A stretch of DNA of 58,912 nt, from positions 1 through 58,912 of the forward strand of contig CAZONM010000002.1 in the NCBI GenBank assembly GCA_964580865.1, written 5' to 3'. The notes below the pieces were generated by a model, which saw only the letters and a program-made list of their open reading frames with translations, ran no database searches and was not told where the DNA came from. Positions within the stretch are counted from its first letter, which is position 1. Each line of letters opens with the position of its first letter. This stretch comes from JACOUT01 sp964580865. Its GTDB lineage: Bacteria > Myxococcota > UBA727 > VGSZ01. Of the stretch, positions 47,616 through 55,186 are shown piece by piece. The translations under genes were made by a program, and so were the position numbers.

Positions 47616-48743
47616 TCACTCGCTCATCAGCTTCTTGAATGCCGGCCGCGCCGAGGCGGGCAGCACGCTCTCCACCAGCTCTTGGTTGAAGCGCGCGCCC
47701 TCGGCCACGCGGCGGCGCAGCTGCGCGAAGTCGATCTCGCGCTCCTTGCCCTCGCCGAAGTGGAAGGCGGGGAAGCCGGCCATCGCCTCGGTGTTCATGT
47801 TGAGCGACAGCCAGCTCCGGCTGGTCTCGCAGTTCTTCTGCCAGGCCTCGAGCTTCTTCTTCCGGAAGCTCTCGAGCGTCTTCCGCGTGCAGTCGGGGAA
47901 GGTGTAGAGGAGCTTGGTGACGAGGGCGTTCACCGCCTTGTCGAGGAGCGTGAGGTCAATCTCGCACTCGCTCGCCGCGGCCTTCGCCTTCTCCTTGGCG
48001 TCGCCGTCCTTGAAGTCGCCGTACACCACGCGACCGTACTCATCGAGAAACCGCTCGGTGACGACGTACGGGTTGGCGATGAAGGTGCCGTCCTTCTTCT
48101 TGTGCACGGGCACGATCTCGTTGACGATGCCGAAGTGCATGGCCTTGTGCGCCGACCATGGCTCGCACAAGACCAGCGACTCGGGCGCGCGCCCCACGCC
48201 CACGTACAAGTCGAGGAAGTCGGTGCTGCCGCCGTCGGGCGCCGAGCCGTGCTTGGGCCCCGCCTGGCCGTAGCGCGCGTGATCACCGGAGACGGTGAAG
48301 TCACACGCCATGCCGATTTCCTGGCCGCCGCCGATGCGCATGCCGTTGGCGCGGCACACGACGGGCTTGTCGCACAGCAGGATCGTCGTCACCATGTCGT
48401 TGAACAGGCGCATGTACTGCGCGTACTCGAGGGGACGACCGGCGTAGTACGTGGTGTACTCCTCGGTGTTGCCGCCGGTGCAGAAGGCCCGGTCGCCCAC
48501 CGCCGTGAACACCACGGCCACCGCGCGGCGATCGCAGCTCGCACGACGGAACGCCAGGATCACGTCCTTGACCGTATCCGTGGTGTAGCTGTTGAGCTGC
48601 TTTGGGTTGTTGAGCGAGATCCACACCTGATGCAGCCCGGCGACCTCATTGCCTGCGGTGTCGAGCACCGGCTTGGTCTCGTATTTGATGTGCGAGAAGA
48701 CGTAGTCGGCGACGAGCTCGTGGTTCCTGAGGGTGAGGGCCAT
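47616..48743 (-). CDS. oah: 6-oxocyclohex-1-ene-1-carbonyl-CoA hydrolase (ring-opening)
   Basis: A 375-residue crotonase-superfamily hydrolase, the characteristic Oah/BamA length (about 375). Signature stretches: YETKPVLDTAGNEVAGLHQVWISLNNPKQLNSYTT-type start (read here in parts), FCTGGNTEEYTTYYAGRPLEY, ANGMRIGGGQEIGMACDF and KHGSAPDGGSTDFL. It hydrates and then opens the ring to 3-hydroxypimelyl-CoA. AAAGGAG before ATG 48743 is a strong ribosome-binding site. As a widely used marker for anaerobic aromatic degradation it strongly supports the pathway call. Confidence 0.95.
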   Translation of the reverse strand: MALTLRNHELVADYVFSHIKYETKPVLDTAGNEVAGLHQVWISLNNPKQLNSYTTDTVKDVILAFRRASCDRRAVAVVFTAVGDRAFCTGGNTEEYTTYYAGRPLEYAQYMRLFNDMVTTILLCDKPVVCRANGMRIGGGQEIGMACDFTVSGDHARYGQAGPKHGSAPDGGSTDFLDLYVGVGRAPESLVLCEPWSAHKAMHFGIVNEIVPVHKKKDGTFIANPYVVTERFLDEYGRVVYGDFKDGDAKEKAKAAASECEIDLTLLDKAVNALVTKLLYTFPDCTRKTLESFRKKKLEAWQKNCETSRSWLSLNMNTEAMAGFPAFHFGEGKEREIDFAQLRRRVAEGARFNQELVESVLPASARPAFKKLMSE

Positions 48744-48772
48744 GGTTCGCTCCTTTGGATCGAAGGGAGTGC

Positions 48773-49834
48773 TCAGAGGCGGGGATCGAGGGTGACGCGG
48801 CGCGTGAGCGTGTGCGCGCGCATGGCGTCGAGCACGGCGTTGACCTCGCGCATCGGGCGCACCTCGCAGAAGGGCGCGAGCGCGATCTTGCCGGCAGCGA
48901 TGAGGCGCAAGACCTCCGGGTATTGCTCGGGCGGGCAGCCCCACGTGCCGTGCACCGTGGCGTCGAACGCCATCAGGTTCGACAGGCGCACGGTGACGCG
49001 TTCGGGCGTGAAGCCCACCTGCACCATGGTCGAGCAGCGGCCGAGCAGCGAGAACGCGATCTCCTGCGTGGCCGGCAGGCCCGCGCACTCGAAGACCCGG
49101 GTCTTCCACGTGTCGATGCCGAAGCCCTTGGCCAGCTTGCTCGCCTCGTCGCGCACGGCCTTCACGTCCTTGCCGCGCGTGTTGATGGTGGCGGCAGCGC
49201 CGTGCTTGGCCATGAGCGACAGCCGCTCGTCGGCGACGTCAAGGGCGATGACCTTGGCGCCGAGCGCCGCGCACGCCTGGATGACGAAGCCGCCCACGCC
49301 GCCCGCGCCCACCACGTAGCACAGGTCGCCCTCGCTCACGCCGGCGCGGCGCGTCGCCTGCCACGCGGTCGACACGGCGTCGGCGACCACCGAGTACATG
49401 CGCACGTCGACGCCGCCGGTGTCGGCCAGCACCTGGAGCGGGCGCGCGGGCACGAGCAGGTGGGTGGCGAAGGCGCCGTGGATGTCGTTGCCCGGCATCT
49501 TCTGTTTGGGGCACGCGTTGCCGCGGCCCGCCTTGCACAGCGCGCACTCGCCGCAGGGCAGCACCGCGGGCACCACCACGGTCTTACCCACGAGGTGCAG
49601 GAAGGCGTCGCCCGCCTCCACCACCTTGCCGACGGCCTCGTGGCCGAGCACCAGCGGCAGCGGGTGGTTCGTGCGCACGCCACCGTCGGCGAAGCCGAGG
49701 TCGGTGTGGCACAGGCCGTTGCCCCACACCTCCACCACGGCCTCCCCCGGGCCCGGCGCCGGGATGGGCAGCTCGCGCTCCACCAGCGGAGCCTTGGGCT
49801 CGACGAGAAACCAGGCCTTGGCGGTGATGGTCAT
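48773..49834 (-). CDS. had: 6-hydroxycyclohex-1-ene-1-carbonyl-CoA dehydrogenase (zinc MDR)
   Basis: A 353-residue medium-chain NAD-dependent dehydrogenase. Zinc-site NGLCHTDLGF and GHEAVGKVVEAGD; structural-zinc loop CGECALCKAGRGNAC; NAD-binding GAGGVGGFVIQ. It oxidises the hydroxy product of Dch to 6-oxocyclohex-1-ene-1-carbonyl-CoA, the substrate of Oah. It is the first gene of the nine-gene operon, 29 bases before oah, and has the operator-like inverted repeat 39 bases upstream of its ATG. Confidence 0.92.
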   Translation of the reverse strand: MTITAKAWFLVEPKAPLVERELPIPAPGPGEAVVEVWGNGLCHTDLGFADGGVRTNHPLPLVLGHEAVGKVVEAGDAFLHLVGKTVVVPAVLPCGECALCKAGRGNACPKQKMPGNDIHGAFATHLLVPARPLQVLADTGGVDVRMYSVVADAVSTAWQATRRAGVSEGDLCYVVGAGGVGGFVIQACAALGAKVIALDVADERLSLMAKHGAAATINTRGKDVKAVRDEASKLAKGFGIDTWKTRVFECAGLPATQEIAFSLLGRCSTMVQVGFTPERVTVRLSNLMAFDATVHGTWGCPPEQYPEVLRLIAAGKIALAPFCEVRPMREVNAVLDAMRAHTLTRRVTLDPRL

Positions 49835-49872
49835 GGGGGCCCTCGCGGGAGATCGGGGAGATCGTTTGTTAC

Positions 49873-49888
49873 ATGAACGTTCGTTCAT
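49873..49888. promoter_or_regulatory. 16-bp perfect inverted repeat, probable TetR operator of the had-bcr operon
   Basis: ATGAACG-TT-CGTTCAT: two perfect 7-base arms around a 2-base centre. On the minus strand a TTGACA box (49905-49900) lies upstream, so the repeat covers the expected -10 region, typical of steric repression. The AACGNNCGTT core is like sites bound by other TetR regulators of acyl-CoA metabolism. The operon encodes just such a regulator. Confidence 0.72.
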
Positions 49889-49899
49889 GGAACCTGGGC

Positions 49900-49905
49900 T
49901 GTCAA
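49900..49905 (-). promoter_or_regulatory. -35-like TTGACA of the had-bcr operon
   Basis: Exact TTGACA consensus on the minus strand, about 65 bases before the had ATG. Seventeen bases downstream the sequence GAACGT lies inside the inverted repeat and is a weak -10 candidate. The promoter may need an activator or a variant sigma factor. Confidence 0.45.
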
Positions 49906-50025
49906 GCTGGGAATCGGCGCGTCCGGACGCGGGCGATGGGCGGTCGAGCGACGCCTCGGCGGGCGCGCGCTTGGCCGCGCGGTCTGCACCGGGCGTGCGA
50001 CCGGCGAGCCGCAGGGCCGAGCCGC

Positions 50026-51099
50026 TCACGCCCCCGCGCCAGGCGCCTTTGCTCCCACGCGTCGCAAGAACGCCATGAAGCGCTCCGGCTCCTCGAAGCA
50101 CGGGGCGTGCGCCGATCGCTCGAACACCAGGTGGGCCTTGGTGGGCGCCTCGATCGTCTTGACATAGCTCTCGACGAGGTGCGGCGGCGTGTTCATGTCG
50201 TGTGCCCCCGAGACGAAGTAGACGGGCACGTCGAAGCGCCGGACCGTCGACGTGATGTCGATGGACATCGCCTCGGGCCACATGGCGTTCATGGTCCGCA
50301 GGAAGGCGCTCATGAATTGCAGCTTGTCGAGCACGCTGTACTCCGACGCGAGCATCAGCGGTGCGACCAGGAGGCCTGCGCCCCTCTCGTCGTGGACCAT
50401 GCCGCCCGACTCGAGCAGCCAGCGCTTCTGCGTCTCGAAGTTGGCAGCGGCGCGTGGCCCCGACCACGGCGGCGGCCCGATGCTCGCGAGCTCGCGTTCC
50501 GCCTCTGCGTTGCCGGCGTCGCGCGCCCAGCGGAGCAGGAGGCGATACGACTCGGCCTCACGCCTCACCCCGTCGGTCCACTGGCCGACGCCGACGTAGG
50601 CGTGCACCACGTCCGGGCGCTGCGCGGCGATGCGCGCGCCCACGATGGTGCCCCAGGAGTGGGCGACGAGCGTGACCTTGTCGACGCCGAACCGGCCGCG
50701 CAGCGTCTCAATGAGTTGGATCGCATCGCGCTGCATCTGGTGGTGCGTCATGGTGCCCGGCGGCACCGCGCGCGCGGCGGAGCGCCCCTGGCCGCGCATG
50801 TCCCATGTCACCACCACGAAGTCGCGCTCGAGGGGCTCGAGGTAGGTGCGCACCATGGGCATCTCGGTGGCGCCGGGCCCGCCATGCAGGAAGAGCAACA
50901 CCGGGTTGTCTCTGCGCTGGCCGCGCAGGAGTACTGCCTGCTCAACGCCACCGAGCTCGATCCACTCGAGCGACGCCACGCCCGTCGCCATCGGAACGCC
51001 GTCCTCGGAGCGGATCGGGGGCGTGCTCGCGCACGCGGTGAGCGCAACGACCAACGCGACCGCCCTCACGTTCAAGAGCTTGCGAAGGAGGATCGTCAT
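50026..51099 (-). CDS. alpha/beta-hydrolase lipoprotein (proline-iminopeptidase-like)
   Basis: A 357-residue lipoprotein with lipobox ALTAC (Cys near 23). Oxyanion-hole motif LHGGPGATEM, the nucleophile Ser in VAHSWGTIVG, an Asp in SGAHDMNTP and His in ERSAHAPCFEEPER complete the triad. This is the S33 prolyl-aminopeptidase-like class. GGGAG six bases before ATG 51099 makes that the better start than ATG 51105, against which the same site directly abuts. The gene ends just upstream of the had promoter region on the same strand. Confidence 0.84.
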   Translation of the reverse strand: MTILLRKLLNVRAVALVVALTACASTPPIRSEDGVPMATGVASLEWIELGGVEQAVLLRGQRRDNPVLLFLHGGPGATEMPMVRTYLEPLERDFVVVTWDMRGQGRSAARAVPPGTMTHHQMQRDAIQLIETLRGRFGVDKVTLVAHSWGTIVGARIAAQRPDVVHAYVGVGQWTDGVRREAESYRLLLRWARDAGNAEAERELASIGPPPWSGPRAAANFETQKRWLLESGGMVHDERGAGLLVAPLMLASEYSVLDKLQFMSAFLRTMNAMWPEAMSIDITSTVRRFDVPVYFVSGAHDMNTPPHLVESYVKTIEAPTKAHLVFERSAHAPCFEEPERFMAFLRRVGAKAPGAGA

Positions 51100-51359
51100 G
51101 CCCATCTCCCGTTGCGGCTACCGCCGCTCAGCGCTTGCCGCATAGAGACTCAGTCCTGCTGCAACCACCGCGGTTGCGCCCGCGTCGTCAAGGCACCCCC
51201 ACGGCGATGGCGGCGCTCGAACCCTCGGTCGGCACGGCCTGGGCGTGCAACGCGCCATCGGTGCCGAGCGAGAACACGCGGAACTGCTGTTGCCTCGCGA
51301 CCTCCAACGAGACTCTGACGTTGCGATCCCCGCGCCGCGACGCGCGCGCCCCATGATCC
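51100..51359. other. intergenic region with possible lectin-propeller remnant
   Basis: Between the hydrolase and the LysR gene. On the minus strand a frame ending at 51188 reads SLEVARQQQFRVFSLGTDGA, then LHAQAVPTEGSSAAIAVGVP and a stop. FSLGTDGALH looks like a blade of PLL/fucose-lectin-type propellers, but there is no clear start or second blade. I take it as a possible gene remnant; nothing else is evident here. Confidence 0.35.
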
Positions 51360-52298
51360 TCACGGGCGCTCCGGGCCAGGCGCGCCGTGTGCCACGCGGC
51401 GCACCAGGATCTCGACGAAGCTGCGCGCCTTGGCCGAGGGTCGCCGACCGCCGCCATAGAGCGCCCACACCTGCAGCGGCACGGGCGCGGCCGCCGGCAG
51501 GACGTCGACGAGCGCGCCGCTTTGGAGGTGGGCCTCGACGCGGTACCTCGGCATGACGAACAGACCGACGCCGCCGAGGCACGCGCGCAACAGGGCCTCA
51601 CCATCGTTGGCCGTGAACGGTCCACCGACCACGACGGGCCGAACCCGTCGCCCCACGACGAAGCGCCACTCCGTGGAGCCGGTGCCGAGCGAGCCCCGCG
51701 CGTATGCCAGGCACGCGTGCGCGGCGAGATCGGCGACGGTGCGCGGTCGGCCGCGCCGCTCGAGATAGGACGGGGCGCCGACGACCAGCTGCGGCAGCGT
51801 CATGAGCTTGCGACCTGTCACGGTCCCTTCGAGCGCGCTGCCGATGCGCACGATGACGTCGAAGCCGCCATGCACGATGTCGACGTAGTGGTTGTCGGCT
51901 GCCAGGTCGACGGTCACGGTGGGGTGACGCACCTGCATCTCGGCGGCGGCCTCGGCGACCAGCGTCCGTCCGAAGACCGCGGGCGCGGCGATGCGCAGCT
52001 CGCCGCGCAGCTCGTCGCTCGTGCCGCGACCAATTGCCCGCAGGGCGGCGCGCGCGTCGGCCGCAGCGGTCGGCAGGCCGGCGCAGGCCTCGAGCAGCGA
52101 GGCGCCCGCATCCGTGAGCGAGAGGTCGCGCGTCGTGCGATGCAGCAGCGCGGTGCCCGCGAGCCGTTCCAGGCGCGCCACGCGCGCGCTCAGGCGGCTC
52201 TTCGACATCCCCGCGATCCGTGCGGCTTTGGTGAAGGAGCGCTCCTCCACGACCATCCGAAACGCCATGAGATCACCAACCTCGTCGAACGAATTCAT
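51360..52298 (-). CDS. LysR-type transcriptional regulator
   Basis: A 312-residue LysR regulator. N-terminal winged helix-turn-helix at about 8-65 (FRMVVEERSFTKAARIAGMSKSRLSARVARLE, read in parts), then the ligand domain with GELRIAAPAVFGRTLV, DIVHGGFDVIVRIG and ANDGEALLRACLGGVGLFVMP. It is divergent from the hydrolase/E2-like pair at 52441-54186, and the 142-base gap holds an inverted repeat 14 bases from its own start, so it probably controls that pair and itself. ATG 52298 has no obvious ribosome-binding site. Confidence 0.9.
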   Translation of the reverse strand: MNSFDEVGDLMAFRMVVEERSFTKAARIAGMSKSRLSARVARLERLAGTALLHRTTRDLSLTDAGASLLEACAGLPTAAADARAALRAIGRGTSDELRGELRIAAPAVFGRTLVAEAAAEMQVRHPTVTVDLAADNHYVDIVHGGFDVIVRIGSALEGTVTGRKLMTLPQLVVGAPSYLERRGRPRTVADLAAHACLAYARGSLGTGSTEWRFVVGRRVRPVVVGGPFTANDGEALLRACLGGVGLFVMPRYRVEAHLQSGALVDVLPAAAPVPLQVWALYGGGRRPSAKARSFVEILVRRVAHGAPGPERP

Positions 52299-52311
52299 AC
52301 ACGCGTCCTTT

Positions 52312-52327
52312 GTCCTGTGCGCAGGAC
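52312..52327. promoter_or_regulatory. inverted repeat in the LysR divergent promoter region
   Basis: GTCCTG-TGCG-CAGGAC: perfect 6-base arms with a 4-base spacer. Further copies of the half-site lie nearby (CGTCC at 52304; CAGGACA at 52348). This matches the usual position of a LysR autoregulatory site, close to the regulator's own start. Confidence 0.55.
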
Positions 52328-52440
52328 GCTATGTCGCGTGCCGGATCCAGGACAATCCCCCGTGGCGGCGATCCGGCGAACCGCGCTGCTGCTATGAGAT
52401 GGAAGCGGCCGCGCGCGTGGCCGTGCCGGAGGAAAGCCCG

Positions 52441-53358
52441 ATGCGCCTAGGTCTCATCATTCTGGTCGCCCTGCTGTCGAGCTGCGCGACGCCTCGCTCC
52501 ATCTACGGGACCGTGGACCGCGAGGCCACGCTGATGAACGCCTACCAACAGCGTCTGGCGTCCTGGCCGCTCCCGTACGAGCGACGCTGGGTCCCCACGT
52601 CGTACGGCCTGGTGCACGTGATCGCCTCGGGCCCCACCGACGCGCCGCCCGTGCTGATGCTCCACGCCATGGGGGTCAGCGCGACCATGTGGCGACACAA
52701 CGTCGCGGCGTTGGCGCGTGACCACCGGGTGGTCTGCGTCGACTTCATCGGGGATCTGGGCCCAAGCCGCCTGTGGGTGCCCACCGAGCATCCGCGCGAT
52801 GGCGGCGACGTGGCCGCGCTCCTCGTCGAGGTCCTGGACGAGCTCGCCCTCGGGCGCGTCGATGTGGTCGGCGCGTCGTACGGCGGCTGGGCAGCGCTCA
52901 ACCTCGCCGCGCGCGCGCCCTCTCGAGTTCGCCGCGTCGCGCTGCTCGGCCCCATGGGCGTCGCCCCTGCCACCGCCGACACCATCGAGCGCGTCGCCTC
53001 CCTGGTCCTGCTCCCCACTGAGGACAAGAAGCGCGACATGGTGAACTGGACGCTTGGTCCCTCGCCCGCGGTCCGCGCGGACCTCGAGGACTACATGATG
53101 GAGGCGATGGAGTGCCGCGGAGCGCTGGCCCCGCCCACCACCATCCCCGATTCCTGGTTGAGCCGCATCGAGGCGCCCGTCCTCTTGCTCCTCGGCGATC
53201 GAGACGGTCCGGTGGGGCCAGCCGAGCCCGCGCGGCAACGGATGATCCACCAGGTGCCGACGGCGGAGGTGGTCGTGCTCCCCGACACCGGGCACATGAT
53301 GAGCATCGAGCGACCGGACGTCGTCGGGTCGCGCCTGGTCGCGTTCCTGGGATCCTGA
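52441..53358 (+). CDS. alpha/beta-hydrolase lipoprotein
   Basis: A 305-residue lipoprotein with lipobox ALLSSC (Cys near 14). The hydrolase core has MLHAMGVSATMW (oxyanion hole), GASYGGWAAL with the nucleophile Ser, an Asp in LGDRDGPVGP and His in PDTGHMM. GGAGGAAA eight bases before ATG 52441 fixes the start; the upstream in-frame ATG at 52399 would add residues ahead of the lipoprotein signal. It is 27 bases before the E2-like gene, likely one operon under the divergent LysR regulator. Substrate unknown. Confidence 0.85.
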   Translation: MRLGLIILVALLSSCATPRSIYGTVDREATLMNAYQQRLASWPLPYERRWVPTSYGLVHVIASGPTDAPPVLMLHAMGVSATMWRHNVAALARDHRVVCVDFIGDLGPSRLWVPTEHPRDGGDVAALLVEVLDELALGRVDVVGASYGGWAALNLAARAPSRVRRVALLGPMGVAPATADTIERVASLVLLPTEDKKRDMVNWTLGPSPAVRADLEDYMMEAMECRGALAPPTTIPDSWLSRIEAPVLLLLGDRDGPVGPAEPARQRMIHQVPTAEVVVLPDTGHMMSIERPDVVGSRLVAFLGS

Positions 53359-53385
53359 CCTCCCCGCCGCCGAACGAGGACTCCC

Positions 53386-54186
53386 ATGAACGACCTCGCG
53401 CCGTATCAAGTGCGCGCCGTGCCGCGAGAGCGCGCGCTGGTGCTCGACCTGCTCTGGGCCGCGGCGCGGCGTCACACGGTCCACGCGTTCGTGGAGCTCG
53501 ACGTGGAGGCGCTCCGGCGCGACAACGAGCGACGCGCCGAGCGCGGCGGGGACGCGGTGTCCCTGACGGCCTCGGTGATTTCTGCCGTCGCCCGCGTCGC
53601 GCGCGAGCACCAAGAGCTGCGCTCGATCCGCGTCGGGAGGCGGCTGGTCACCTTCGACCGGGTCGACGTCGGGGTGGTCCTCGAGCGCACCATCGGCGCT
53701 CGCCCGGTTCCCATGCCCACGGTGGTGCGCGGCGCGTGCACCAAGAGCGTCGAGGAGATCCAGGGACTGATGGAAGAGGCGCGCACCGCTCCCGTGGGCG
53801 ACGCGAGCGAGGTCGCGAGCTTCGGCGTTTTTGCAGCGTTGCCGTCGTTCATCCGCCGGCTGCTGCTGCTCGCCAGCGAGCGCTTCGTGGGGATCGCCGC
53901 GCGCTACAAGACTCCCATCGTCGTCACGTCGCTCGGTCCCCTCGTTGGCCGCGGCGCCGCCTTTGGCGCGCCGCTCGCTCCCGTCACGCTCTCGGTGACC
54001 ATCGGCGGCCTGGTGGACCGCCCGGTGAGAGAGGGCGAGGGCTGGCGCAACCACGAGCATGTCTGCGTCACCCTCAGCTTCGATCACGACGTGGTGGACG
54101 GCGCTCCCGCCGCCCGCTTCATCGCGCAGCTGCGACGCGAGCTGAGCGGTCCGCCGTCGGCGGACGCTCGGCCTCCACCCGGATGA
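53386..54186 (+). CDS. stand-alone 2-oxoacid-dehydrogenase E2-type acyltransferase domain
   Basis: A 266-residue protein equivalent to only the catalytic (CAT-fold) domain of lipoate acyltransferases, with no lipoyl or E1/E3-binding domain. The active-site HxxxDG motif is present as FDHDVVDGAPAARF near residue 230; LTASVISAVARVAREH and PIVVTSLGPL also fit. Single-domain members have unknown acyl-transfer roles. GAGGA, seven bases upstream, supports ATG 53386. It follows the hydrolase by 27 bases. Its last 68 bases are overlapped by the small gene on the other strand. Confidence 0.8.
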   Translation: MNDLAPYQVRAVPRERALVLDLLWAAARRHTVHAFVELDVEALRRDNERRAERGGDAVSLTASVISAVARVAREHQELRSIRVGRRLVTFDRVDVGVVLERTIGARPVPMPTVVRGACTKSVEEIQGLMEEARTAPVGDASEVASFGVFAALPSFIRRLLLLASERFVGIAARYKTPIVVTSLGPLVGRGAAFGAPLAPVTLSVTIGGLVDRPVREGEGWRNHEHVCVTLSFDHDVVDGAPAARFIAQLRRELSGPPSADARPPPG

Positions 54187-54361
54187 CCAGGCCCGCAGCC
54201 TCCGCCTCGCGGAACACCGCGTCGATCTCCGCATCGAAGGCCTCCACCGATGGAGGCTCCTCTGGCGGCCTGCTCCGGAACAGGAGGGCGCTCGCGGTCG
54301 CAGCGGCGATCAGGAAGATGGCGGGGATCGCTTGTCGCAGGAGTGCTTGTGTTCGGCTCAT
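54119..54361 (-). CDS. small single-span membrane protein, unknown
   Basis: An 80-residue protein: a short basic N-terminus, one membrane span (about 11-27, IPAIFLIAAATASALLF) and an acidic tail (EAFDAEIDAVFREAEAAG). TACAAC ends six bases before ATG 54361, like other leaderless-type starts in the window, which supports it being real. Its 3' third overlaps the E2-like gene in antisense for 68 bases, which argues for caution. Confidence 0.5.
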   Translation of the reverse strand: MSRTQALLRQAIPAIFLIAAATASALLFRSRPPEEPPSVEAFDAEIDAVFREAEAAGLVIRVEAERPPTADRSARVAAAR

Positions 54362-54367
54362 GACCTC

Positions 54368-54373
54368 GTTGTA
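54368..54373 (-). promoter_or_regulatory. -10-like hexamer TACAAC, 6 bases before ATG
   Basis: On the minus strand TACAAC ends six bases before ATG 54361. It is the main support for the small membrane protein gene. Confidence 0.35.
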
Positions 54374-54478
54374 CGCAGCGCGCGCGCCGCGAGGGGATCG
54401 CCGCAGGAGCACGCACTGTGCTGCCCGCAGGACAGTTAGGATTCCTGCGACGGGGCCGCTCCCACGCCGGGAGGGGCC

Positions 54479-55138
54479 ATGAAGGCGACGCGGTACCCGA
54501 GAGTGAAGATCTGCTGCATCGCGAGCCGCGCCGAGGCGTGGCTCGCGATCGACGCCGGCGCCGCGGCGCTTGGGCTGGTCTCTGCCATGCCGAGCGGTCC
54601 CGGCGTCGTCGAGGAGCCGGAGATCGCGCGCATCGCTGCCACCATCCCCCCGCCGGTCGACACGTTCCTCCTCACCAGCCTGCAAGACGCCTCCGCCATC
54701 GCCGCGCAGCAACGACGCCTTGGCGCGTCCGTGCTGCAACTGTGCGACCGCCTGACGAGCGGGAGCCACCAGGACCTACGAGCGGCGGCGCCGGGCATCG
54801 GCATCGTCCAGGTCATCCACGTCGAAGGGGCCGAGGCCGTCGACGAAGCGCGGACCGTCGCGCCGCAGGTCGACGCGATCCTGCTCGACTCCGGGCGTCC
54901 GTCCCTCGCGGTGAAGGAGCTCGGCGGCACCGGGCGCCGCCACGACTGGTCGGTGAGCCGGCGAATTCGGGAGGAGGTTCCGGTGCCGGTGTTCCTCGCC
55001 GGGGGGCTGACGCCCGAGAACGTCGCCGAGGCAGTCGCCGACGTGGGTCCCTTCGGTCTGGACGTGTGCTCGGGCGTGCGGACGGACGGCGCACTCGACC
55101 CGAAGAAGCTCGAGCGGTTCTTCGCTGCGCTTCGGTGA
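54479..55138 (+). CDS. trpF: phosphoribosylanthranilate isomerase-like (solo TrpF)
   Basis: A 219-residue (beta/alpha)8 protein. Seen: VKICCI in place of the usual VKICGI (the Cys7-type base), LLDSG with the general-acid Asp, GGTGRRHDW for phosphate, VFLAGGLTPENV and FGLDVCSGVRTDG. These are the PRAI motifs in order; catalytic residues are present. It catalyses the third step of tryptophan synthesis, yet no other trp gene is nearby. It may be the only copy or a paralogue with another substrate. GGGAGGGG just before ATG 54479 is a good ribosome-binding site. Confidence 0.85.
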   Translation: MKATRYPRVKICCIASRAEAWLAIDAGAAALGLVSAMPSGPGVVEEPEIARIAATIPPPVDTFLLTSLQDASAIAAQQRRLGASVLQLCDRLTSGSHQDLRAAAPGIGIVQVIHVEGAEAVDEARTVAPQVDAILLDSGRPSLAVKELGGTGRRHDWSVSRRIREEVPVPVFLAGGLTPENVAEAVADVGPFGLDVCSGVRTDGALDPKKLERFFAALR

Positions 55139-55186
55139 TGACGACGACCACGACCTGGTCCGAGGCTTGCGCGCGCCGCGCGCCCC

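Noticed and set aside
40049..49834. Class II (BamB-I) benzoyl-CoA reductase locus
   Set aside because: No tungsten aldehyde-oxidoreductase-type BamB or selenocysteine/hydrogenase-like subunits; the four subunits are of the ATP-dependent class I type.
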